From contig DQAM01000423.1 in the NCBI GenBank assembly GCA_003523545.1, positions 1 to 8,524 of the forward strand: 8,524 nucleotides of DNA, read 5' to 3'. The notes under the pieces are model-generated. The model was not told the DNA's origin and did no database searches. It worked only from the letters and a program-made list of their open reading frames with translations. Below, in pieces: positions 1-6,704 of the stretch. Within the stretch, counting starts at the first letter, position 1; every line of letters begins with the position of its first letter. Position numbers and translations under genes: made by a program. This stretch comes from Dysgonomonas sp. (GTDB lineage: Bacteria; Bacteroidota; Bacteroidia; Bacteroidales; Dysgonomonadaceae).

Positions 1-1
1 A

Positions 2-856
2 CAAGAACAAAGAGACGCTTCTCCCGATAAAACCTGGCTTTCCGGACAAACGGATAAAGCGAAACACGATTGGCTGAACAAAAACCTCAGCGCCACGCTA
101 ACTTACAAAGTCGCTAGAAATTGGGGAATCACAGCCGATGCCCACTATTTCGAAGTTTCAGGAAATCTCAGCGCTTACGCCGGAGCTGACGACCCACAGC
201 TAAAAACAAGCAAAGTGCCTTATTTTGCATTAGGAGCCTATTACAATAATAAATTCATCAGTTTAGTGTCACGGGTAAGCCAGATCCAAAAAACGAACAA
301 CCGGTTGAATGGAAACTTCAATACAGCAGCAGGGCAATCGATGAAAAAGACAGTTAATTACGATGTAAAGACACTAGGCTGGACTACTGATGTTATTCTG
401 AAACCATTCAAAGGCTTCAATCTGCATCTATTACTTACTCTACAAAATCCGAAATACGATAAATTCAAATTTGATGCATACGGAGAAGAATACGACTATA
501 ACGGCAAGATAGTACGCAGCGTATCCAAAACGATTATAGAAATTGATCCCAGTTATTCGTGGAGTAAGTTTAAGGTATGGGCAAGCGCACGTTATTTTAG
601 TAAAGAATACGCTAACTATCCTAATTCGCTTACATTTGCAGGGCGTTGGGAAACATTCGCAGGATTTGATTACAGATACAATAAGCATATCAACTTTAGC
701 CTGAATGCTGTCAACCTACTCAATCAAAGTGGAGCACAAGGTAACATTGCCGGTAGCAACACCATAGTAGATGGCTCGGAATATTATGATAAACCACTCA
801 CTGGTACATACATCCGTCCTTTCACCATCGAATTCAAAACTAATATAAGATTCTAA
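2..856 (+). CDS. TonB-dependent outer-membrane receptor, C-terminal part (5' end outside window)
   Basis: The reading frame is open from base 2 to the TAA at 854-856, giving 284 visible residues; the GTG at 215 is only an internal codon, since the frame continues upstream of it to the window edge. The protein shows alternating polar and aromatic residues typical of outer-membrane beta strands, a late segment of the type 'RYNKHINFSLNAVNLLN' that is common in the last strands of TonB-dependent receptors, and it ends in Phe after 'IEFKTNIRF', the C-terminal aromatic signature recognised by the BAM assembly machinery. The plug domain and TonB box would lie upstream and cannot be seen. The likely role is energy-dependent import of an oligosaccharide or other ligand through the outer membrane. 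A sulfatase gene starts 15 nt downstream, so it appears to be co-transcribed. No SusD gene follows, so it may be a SusD-independent receptor rather than a classical SusC. The receptor class is well supported; the ligand is unknown. Confidence 0.85.
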   Translation, partial: QEQRDASPDKTWLSGQTDKAKHDWLNKNLSATLTYKVARNWGITADAHYFEVSGNLSAYAGADDPQLKTSKVPYFALGAYYNNKFISLVSRVSQIQKTNNRLNGNFNTAAGQSMKKTVNYDVKTLGWTTDVILKPFKGFNLHLLLTLQNPKYDKFKFDAYGEEYDYNGKIVRSVSKTIIEIDPSYSWSKFKVWASARYFSKEYANYPNSLTFAGRWETFAGFDYRYNKHINFSLNAVNLLNQSGAQGNIAGSNTIVDGSEYYDKPLTGTYIRPFTIEFKTNIRF

Positions 857-871
857 CAAAGAATAATTATC

Positions 872-2299
872 ATGAAAAATAGTGCAATTAATTACGTTTT
901 GGGTGGATGCCTGGCATTAGCACCGGCTACCACCGTTGCATCGCAAAATGTAACAAAAGAAAAAAGAACGGACAACCGGCCCAATATCATATTGATATTG
1001 GCTGATGATATGGGACGCGAATGTATCGGAACCTATGGCAGCACTTATAACACACCCAATTTGGATAGACTGGCCGAAGTGGGAATTAAATTTAATAATG
1101 GATTTTCACAGCCGCTTAGTACCCCTTCGCGTGTACAATTGATGACAGGAAAATACAATAACAAGAATTATTCGAAATTTGAATTCCTCAACCAAACCGA
1201 GAAGACATTCGCCAACCTCGCTAAAGATGCCGGATATACAACGATGATAGCCGGAAAGTGGCAATTAGGAATGAATAAAGACCTTCCCAAACACTTCGGT
1301 TTCGACCGCTATTGCCTATGGAATCTCAATTACAAGAAAAAAGTAAAAGAACGTTATGCAGGACCATTAATCGAACAGGATGGAAATATAAAACTCTATA
1401 GTCAGGATGAATACGGTCCGGATATATTTGCAGACTACCTTCTTCAATTTGTAGAAGAAAATCAAAACAAGCCGTTCTTTGCATACTATCCTATGGTTCT
1501 GACACATGATCCGTTTTACCCTACGCCCGATACCGAGAGCTGGACGGAGGAAGAGGAAAAAAGAGAAGTTGCAGATAATAGTAATTTCCCCAAGATGGTG
1601 GAATACACAGATAAAATTGTAGGTAGAATTTTAGCAAAATTAGATCAGTTAAAACTCACAGACAACACCATTGTCATATTTGTAGGAGATAACGGAACAG
1701 CGCGTTACATTGAAGTCCCAATGAAAGATGGCAGCATTGTGAAAGGAGGGAAAGGTATGACCAAAGATACAGGAGTCCGTGTTCCCCTTATCATGAATTG
1801 GGGAAAATATAAATATCAGAACCATGTATCTGATGATATGGTCGACTTTACGGATTTCTTACCTACCATGGCCGATGCTATGGCGATAAAAGTTCCGGAA
1901 GCATGGAATACCGATGGTGTAAGTTTCTTGCCGCAGCTTAAAGGAGAAAAAGGAAATCCTCGTGAATGGGTATTCTGCCACTACGATCCGGTACATGTAA
2001 AACAAGCCGTAGTAAACAAATGGGCCGCGCAATTCTTTAGAGACAAACGCTACAAGCTGTATTCAGACGGAAGATTCTTTGACACAGTAGCCGACCCAGA
2101 TGAATTAAATGCTATTGAACCGGGCAAAGGCTCGGCAGAAGCCGAAAAATCAAGAGAAAAACTGAACAAAGAATTCCTCAGAATTCCTGTATGGAAGTTT
2201 GGTGACACTCCTGTGCCAATGGCTATCCTGCGCGAATATCCATTAAGGGATACCAGTAAACCCGATGATCTGGATACTATATTGAATAATTACAAATAG
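872..2299 (+). CDS. Secreted Ser-type sulfatase (arylsulfatase-like, family S1), sulfatase 1
   Basis: This 475-residue protein is a type I (formylglycine-dependent) sulfatase that hydrolyses sulfate esters, probably in the periplasm or at the cell surface. An N-terminal signal peptide is likely, with cleavage near VAS-Q (residues 22-25). Visible active-site elements are the metal pair D45-D46, the modification motif S83-T-P-S-R87 ending in TG, K129 in AGKWQLG, H212 in LTHDP, the metal ligands D273-N274 in GDNGT, and K294 before the DTGVRVP segment. The residue to be converted to formylglycine is Ser, not Cys, so it needs an anaerobic maturase, which is encoded in the same operon. Length is normal for the family. 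It differs clearly from the two following sulfatases, including DN instead of DH at the metal site, so it is not a recent tandem copy. The ATG lies 15 nt after the receptor stop, with an AT-rich spacer usual for Bacteroidota. The C-terminus is a charged tail without a recognised domain. Substrate cannot be assigned. Confidence 0.93.
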   Translation: MKNSAINYVLGGCLALAPATTVASQNVTKEKRTDNRPNIILILADDMGRECIGTYGSTYNTPNLDRLAEVGIKFNNGFSQPLSTPSRVQLMTGKYNNKNYSKFEFLNQTEKTFANLAKDAGYTTMIAGKWQLGMNKDLPKHFGFDRYCLWNLNYKKKVKERYAGPLIEQDGNIKLYSQDEYGPDIFADYLLQFVEENQNKPFFAYYPMVLTHDPFYPTPDTESWTEEEEKREVADNSNFPKMVEYTDKIVGRILAKLDQLKLTDNTIVIFVGDNGTARYIEVPMKDGSIVKGGKGMTKDTGVRVPLIMNWGKYKYQNHVSDDMVDFTDFLPTMADAMAIKVPEAWNTDGVSFLPQLKGEKGNPREWVFCHYDPVHVKQAVVNKWAAQFFRDKRYKLYSDGRFFDTVADPDELNAIEPGKGSAEAEKSREKLNKEFLRIPVWKFGDTPVPMAILREYPLRDTSKPDDLDTILNNYK

Positions 2300-2312
2300 A
2301 CATAAGAAAATT

Positions 2313-3773
2313 ATGAAAACAAATAATATAAAAAAGAATACTATACTGGCTTTATCCGCCCTTGCCTGCACCGGTTCAGCGATGGGACAATCAGGAACTG
2401 AACAGGCAAAAAAATACAATGTCATATTCATAGCCTCGGACGACCTCGCCAATACAATGCACACGTTCAACAATGAAATGGTCAGCACTCCCAATCTCGA
2501 CCGTTTGGCTGAACGCGGAGTTGTTTTCAACTATGCACACAATCAGTTTCCGCTTTCGGGACCAAGCAGGGCATCCATATTAACAGGGATGAGACCCGAC
2601 CAGACCAATGTATTTAACCTTACAGCGTCTTTCCGCGATGACAATCCCGATGCTCAGACATTACCCGAACTCTTCAAGAATAATGGCTATTACACTGCCC
2701 GCGTAGGAAAAATATTCCATGCCGGAGTTCCGGGCGATATAGGACGTGACGGACATGATGACCCTCAATCATGGATGCAAAAATACAATCCAATCGGTAG
2801 AGATAAAACAGAAGAACACCTGGTAACAAACCATACTCCCGAACGTAAAGTGTTAGGAAGTACACTTTCGTTTATGGCAATGGATGCTACCGACGCTGAG
2901 CTGACAGACGGTATGGTAGCCAATGTCACGGTGAAATTGATGAGAGACGCAGTCAAATCCCGCAAAAATCAACCTTTCTTCATTGCGGCGGGATTCTATC
3001 GCCCTCATTGCCCCTATATTGCCCCTCAAAAATATTTCGATATGTATCCGCTTGATAAAATCCAATTACCGGAACAAAGAGATGATGATTGGGATAATAA
3101 GCCGGAAGCAGCAAAATTCACCAACCCTCTAAACTGGGGCCTCACTGAGCAACAACAAAAAGAAGTTTTACAATCTTATTATGCCTCTATTACATTTATG
3201 GACGCACAGGTTGGAACAATTCTAGATGGGGTGAAAGAGTTAGGTCTGGAGGATAATACAATAATTGTATTTTGGAGTGACCATGGCTATAACACAGGTC
3301 ATCACGGACAATGGATGAAACAAAGCCTTTTCGATCAGGTAACACGCACTCCATTGCTTATTGCCATTCCGGGTATGAAAGCCAATGGACAAGAAACGGA
3401 TAACCATGTAGAATTTGTAGATATATACCCCACTATCGCCGAAGCTTGTGGAATTCAAACACCTGCCAATGTGCAAGGCGTAAATTTAAAACCAATTCTG
3501 GAAGATGCCGCCATCCATTGGGACCGTCCGGCGTTTACACAGGTACAACGAGTAAAAAAAATCAACGACTCCGACCATAAGAAAACGTTTTTCGGACGTA
3601 CTGTACGCTATGGCAACCTGCGTTATACCGAATGGGACGAAGGACGTGAAGGTATAGAATTGTATGATTATGCGGCAGACCCAAATGAGTTTACCAATTT
3701 CGCCAACAACAAGAAATACAAAAAGGATCAGGAAAAACTCCAAAAGATGCTGCGTGCAAGCTATACAAAATAA
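2313..3773 (+). CDS. Secreted Ser-type sulfatase, iduronate-2-sulfatase-like (family S1), sulfatase 2
   Basis: This 486-residue sulfatase has a signal peptide with probable cleavage at SAMG-Q (residues 22-26). Active-site elements are D43-D44, the modification motif S82-G-P-S-R86 followed by ILTG, K133 and H136 in VGKIFHAG, H232 in YRPHCPY, D323-H324 in WSDHG, and K336 in HGQWMKQSLFD. The layout GK-x-FH-x-G, a DDP-x-SW segment, PFF-x-AAGF-x-x-PH-x-P, a YPLDKIQLP segment, HG-x-W-x-K-x-x-x-FD and a late RYTEWD followed by ELYDY-x-x-DP matches what is known of iduronate-2-sulfatase-like enzymes (human IDS and its many bacterial relatives). Bacterial members of this group act on several uronate- or galactose-containing glycans, so 2-sulfated iduronate or glucuronate is a hypothesis only. 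The target residue is Ser, flanked by an uncommon but allowed Gly. The gene starts 13 nt after sulfatase 1 and ends 12 nt before sulfatase 3, which supports co-transcription. Confidence 0.93.
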   Translation: MKTNNIKKNTILALSALACTGSAMGQSGTEQAKKYNVIFIASDDLANTMHTFNNEMVSTPNLDRLAERGVVFNYAHNQFPLSGPSRASILTGMRPDQTNVFNLTASFRDDNPDAQTLPELFKNNGYYTARVGKIFHAGVPGDIGRDGHDDPQSWMQKYNPIGRDKTEEHLVTNHTPERKVLGSTLSFMAMDATDAELTDGMVANVTVKLMRDAVKSRKNQPFFIAAGFYRPHCPYIAPQKYFDMYPLDKIQLPEQRDDDWDNKPEAAKFTNPLNWGLTEQQQKEVLQSYYASITFMDAQVGTILDGVKELGLEDNTIIVFWSDHGYNTGHHGQWMKQSLFDQVTRTPLLIAIPGMKANGQETDNHVEFVDIYPTIAEACGIQTPANVQGVNLKPILEDAAIHWDRPAFTQVQRVKKINDSDHKKTFFGRTVRYGNLRYTEWDEGREGIELYDYAADPNEFTNFANNKKYKKDQEKLQKMLRASYTK

Positions 3774-3785
3774 AAAAGATCCGGT

Positions 3786-5513
3786 ATGAAAACAGACCCT
3801 TTATATTGTACACTATTGGGAGCCTCGCTGCTAGCGACTGGCTCCCTAAAAGCACAGCACGATCAACCTGTTCAGAAAGATATACCTAACATCATTCTGG
3901 TACTGGCGGAAGATCTCGGACCCAGATTCGGTTGCTTTGGAGACGAAGTAGCAAATACTCCACATATAGACAAACTGGCCCACGAAGGCGTGCGCTTCAC
4001 CCACGTATATACAATGGCAGGAGTAAGCTCACCATCGAGAGCCGGACTGATTACAGGTGTCATGCAGAACTTTACCGGACTGCAACACATGCGTACCAAA
4101 GGATTTTTCGAACACCCATATATGGGTGTTCCCCCGGCACATGTCAAAGGATATCCGGAGATACTCAGGAAAAACGGATACTTTACCTATGCCGACGTGA
4201 AGTTCGACTATCAATTCTGCGACGGGCCTATCGACCCGGGACCTTTTTCGTTATGGTCTGCAACAGGAAATGCCAGAAATATTGAAGATCAGTTGTTGCA
4301 GCCGGTTTGGAGAAATCTGAATACGAAGAATAAGCCGTTCTTTATCAATTACAATCCTCAGATTACCCATGAATCGGGCTTGTTTACCTACGAAAACACC
4401 CCCGAGAATATGCATGCATCCGTAAAAGGAAAAGAAGATATACGCAGCCGCTATAATTTTATTCCTACTGATCCTAAATCCGTCATACTCGATCCTTACT
4501 GGGTAGACACCCCTGAAACGCGTAAAGAAGTAGCTCGTTTCTACGACAATATCCAGATTGTTGATATGCAGGTAGGAGATGTCATCAAAAACCTGAAAGA
4601 AGACGGATTATGGGATAATACAATTCTTATTGTTTCTACCGATCACGGCGATTGCCTGCCAAGGCATAAACGCGATGGATATGATTCGGGAACAAGAGTT
4701 CCGATGATTATACGCATTCCTGAAAAATATCGTCCCTCATGGTTCGGCAAAGAAGGAACTGTAGATGACAGGCTAATCTCATTCGAAGACCTTGCAACCA
4801 CTATCTTAGGTTTTGCCGGTATCGAACCTCCGGCATATATGACAGGTATAGATTTGTCAAAAGATTTTCCGGAGAAAAGAGATTATGTATATGCTGTAAG
4901 AGGACGTATAGACAGGGCCCCATACATGCGTTCCTATTTTGTGCTCGGCAATAATTACCAGTATATCCGGAATCTTGACGATACACCCAACGGCGCCACA
5001 GTAGCATATAGAGACATGGGCGAGACCAATAAAGCCCTCAACAAAGCCTATAAAGAAGGAACACTCAATAAAAATCAGAACAAATGGTTTGAAAACAACC
5101 CGAAAGAAGAACTGTACGATTTGGAAAAAGACCCTTATCAGTTGAATAATATTGCATCAGATGCCGCTTATTCTACAGTTTTGGAAACTTTTCGCACCGA
5201 ACTGGACAGGTGGAGGAATACAGGAAACGACATGAACATTGTTCCTGAAGCCCAAATGGTAAAAGACCTGAAAGATGAAAACGGAAACACACGTATCACA
5301 TTACCACCCGTGGCCGTTCAGGATGATATAAATAATAAGATATATATTTCTAACAGGACACAGGACGCCTCCATCGGTTACAGTTTTGATGGAAAAAACT
5401 GGGAAATATATAATGGAAGTTTTCTACCACCCGTATCGGCAACCGAGGTAAAAATAAAAGCGGTCAGGTATGGATGGAAAGAAAGCGATGTAATATCCAT
5501 TTCACTAAAATAA
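3786..5513 (+). CDS. Secreted Ser-type sulfatase, N-sulfoglucosamine sulfohydrolase (SGSH)-like, with C-terminal beta domain, sulfatase 3
   Basis: This 575-residue protein starts with a signal peptide (probable cleavage SLKA-Q, residues 20-24). The sulfatase core spans about residues 33-480: metal pair E42-D43, modification motif S81-S-P-S-R85 with LITG, the segment GLQHMRT (98-104), K139 followed by FDYQF, H195 in ITHESG, D286-H287 in TDHGD, and H294-K295 in LPRHKRDGYDSGTRVP. The AED start, HMR motif, THES motif and PRHKR motif match the SGSH/heparan-N-sulfatase-like group of bacterial sulfatases, some of which act on O-sulfated sugars rather than N-sulfate. Residues about 500-575 form an extra module with 'ISNRT', 'IGYSFDGKNWEIYNGSF' and 'VKIKAVRYGWKES', resembling the chitobiase C-terminal/Fn3-associated beta-sandwich found at the ends of many Bacteroidota glycan enzymes. 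Like its neighbours it carries Ser at the formylglycine site. The maturase gene begins 9 nt after its stop. A perfect 22-bp palindrome lies inside the gene (4110-4131). Family call is firm, substrate is open. Confidence 0.92.
   Translation: MKTDPLYCTLLGASLLATGSLKAQHDQPVQKDIPNIILVLAEDLGPRFGCFGDEVANTPHIDKLAHEGVRFTHVYTMAGVSSPSRAGLITGVMQNFTGLQHMRTKGFFEHPYMGVPPAHVKGYPEILRKNGYFTYADVKFDYQFCDGPIDPGPFSLWSATGNARNIEDQLLQPVWRNLNTKNKPFFINYNPQITHESGLFTYENTPENMHASVKGKEDIRSRYNFIPTDPKSVILDPYWVDTPETRKEVARFYDNIQIVDMQVGDVIKNLKEDGLWDNTILIVSTDHGDCLPRHKRDGYDSGTRVPMIIRIPEKYRPSWFGKEGTVDDRLISFEDLATTILGFAGIEPPAYMTGIDLSKDFPEKRDYVYAVRGRIDRAPYMRSYFVLGNNYQYIRNLDDTPNGATVAYRDMGETNKALNKAYKEGTLNKNQNKWFENNPKEELYDLEKDPYQLNNIASDAAYSTVLETFRTELDRWRNTGNDMNIVPEAQMVKDLKDENGNTRITLPPVAVQDDINNKIYISNRTQDASIGYSFDGKNWEIYNGSFLPPVSATEVKIKAVRYGWKESDVISISLK
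4110..4131. repeat. Perfect 22-bp inverted repeat inside sulfatase 3
   Basis: The left arm GAACACCCATA is followed directly by its exact reverse complement TATGGGTGTTC, with no spacer. It lies within codons for residues about 109-116 (EHPYMGVP) of sulfatase 3. It is not flanked by a T-tract that would suggest a terminator. It could be a chance result of coding sequence, a dyad recognised by a protein, or an mRNA hairpin; the sequence does not decide. It is listed because the perfect symmetry is plainly visible. Confidence 0.9.
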
Positions 5514-5522
5514 CTCACCGCC

Positions 5523-6704
5523 ATGAATAATTTCGCCACTCCTTTCTCCCGTCCGCTCTATGTTATGCTTAAACCCATAGGCGCGGCCTGCAATCTCAGA
5601 TGTAAATATTGTTATTATCTGGAAAAAAAAGATTTATATCCGGATTCAAATAACTACATCATGCCGGACCATATATTAGAACAATTCATCGAACAATATA
5701 TGAACTCTCAGACCATGCGGCAAATACTTTTCACATGGCATGGTGGCGAAACATTGATGCGGCCCATATCATTTTACCAGAAAGCCTTAAAGCTGCAACA
5801 AAAATACGCTTACGGCAGGCAAATAGATAATTGTTTGCAGACAAATGGTACGCTATTGACTGATGACTGGTGCAGGTTCTTTAAAGAAAACAATTTCCTG
5901 ATAGGTATTTCTATCGACGGGCCTCAGCATTGTCACGACAAATACCGGAAATCAAAAGACAACCGTCCATCCTTTTATAATGTGATGAAAGGTATCTCTC
6001 TTTTAAAAAAACATGGAGTAGAATTTAACGTTATGGGGGTAGTCAACGATTACAACGTCGATTACCCGCTTGAGTTTTATAATTTCTTCAAAGAAATAGA
6101 TTGCCGTTACATACAATTCGCCCCAATCGTGGAAACCATCGACGGCGAATTGGCTCCATGGAGCGTACCTGCCGTCAAGTGGGGAGATTTCCTGATTGCA
6201 ATTTTCGACGAATGGGTAAAAAAAGATGTCGGTCAATTCTATATTCAGTATTTCGATTCGACCCTTGCAAACTGGGTAGGACAAAAGCCGGGAGTATGCA
6301 CACTCGCCAAAACCTGCGGACATGCAGGAGTCATGGAATTCAACGGAGATGTTTATAGCTGCGATCATTTTGTATATCCTGAATATAAGCTGGGAAATAT
6401 AAAAAATCAGACACTTACCGAAATGATGTATTCGCCAAAACAGTTGAAGTTTGGTACAGACAAATTCGACTCACTCCCCACTCAGTGCCAGACCTGTAAA
6501 TATTTGTTTGCCTGCAACGGCGAGTGTCCGAAAAACAGGATATGCACCACAAGCACGGGAGAAGACGGATTGAATTATTTGTGCGAAGGTTATTATAAAT
6601 TCTTCGATCATGTAGCATCTTATATGGAATTCATGAAAAACGAACTAAAGGAAGAACGTCCTCCGGCCAATATTATGAACTCTTCTTTAGTAGATGTTTT
6701 ATGA
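5523..6704 (+). CDS. chuR: Anaerobic sulfatase-maturating enzyme (anSME), radical SAM/SPASM protein
   Basis: This 393-residue cytoplasmic enzyme (no signal peptide) oxidises the active-site Ser or Cys of a nascent sulfatase to C-alpha-formylglycine using S-adenosylmethionine and three [4Fe-4S] clusters. The radical SAM cluster motif is C23-x3-C27-x2-C30 (ACNLRCKYC), followed by the GGE SAM-binding motif at 74-76 in TWHGGETLMR. The SPASM region carries eight further cysteines with the spacing known from characterised anSMEs: C259, C265, C280 and C335 would hold one auxiliary cluster, and C322, C325, C331 and C354 the other. D281 in SCDHF matches the catalytic base of the Clostridium perfringens enzyme. 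The FTWHGGETLMRPISFY stretch is typical of Bacteroides homologues, where the gene has been called chuR. It follows three Ser-type sulfatases by 9 nt, exactly its expected clients, and overlaps the next gene by 4 nt. It appears intact. The symbol is transferred by similarity of motifs only. Confidence 0.95.
   Translation: MNNFATPFSRPLYVMLKPIGAACNLRCKYCYYLEKKDLYPDSNNYIMPDHILEQFIEQYMNSQTMRQILFTWHGGETLMRPISFYQKALKLQQKYAYGRQIDNCLQTNGTLLTDDWCRFFKENNFLIGISIDGPQHCHDKYRKSKDNRPSFYNVMKGISLLKKHGVEFNVMGVVNDYNVDYPLEFYNFFKEIDCRYIQFAPIVETIDGELAPWSVPAVKWGDFLIAIFDEWVKKDVGQFYIQYFDSTLANWVGQKPGVCTLAKTCGHAGVMEFNGDVYSCDHFVYPEYKLGNIKNQTLTEMMYSPKQLKFGTDKFDSLPTQCQTCKYLFACNGECPKNRICTTSTGEDGLNYLCEGYYKFFDHVASYMEFMKNELKEERPPANIMNSSLVDVL
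6701..6704 (+). other. ATGA stop/start overlap between maturase and epimerase genes
   Basis: The TGA stop of the maturase (6702-6704) overlaps the ATG of the epimerase gene (6701-6703). Such overlaps commonly give translational coupling by ribosome reinitiation, which supports co-transcription and this choice of start for the epimerase; the encoded N-terminus is a good signal peptide, which also agrees with the start. Confidence 0.85.

Noticed and set aside
215..217. GTG at 215 as the start of a small separate gene
   Set aside because: The frame is open and has the same beta-barrel character all the way up to base 2, so this is an internal Val codon of the truncated receptor.
857..871. A promoter of the Bacteroidota type (TTTG and TAnnTTTG boxes) or a terminator in the gaps between genes
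   Set aside because: All spacers are 16 nt or shorter and none holds these boxes or a hairpin with a T-tract; the genes are better explained as one transcript.
3932..4285. A 117-residue plus-strand frame overlapping sulfatase 3
   Set aside because: It is an out-of-frame reading of the sulfatase active-site region, rich in Arg and Cys and without any motif; the in-frame protein accounts for this stretch fully.
872..5513. Tandem duplication as the origin of the three sulfatase genes
   Set aside because: They share only family-level motifs, differ in length and in catalytic-site variants, and resemble different known subgroups; any duplication would be very old.
6003..6368. A 121-residue open frame on the minus strand inside the maturase gene, and similar minus-strand frames across the sulfatase genes
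   Set aside because: They lie fully antisense to genes with clear motifs, show no recognisable domain and have no own context; they are by-products of codon use on the coding strand.
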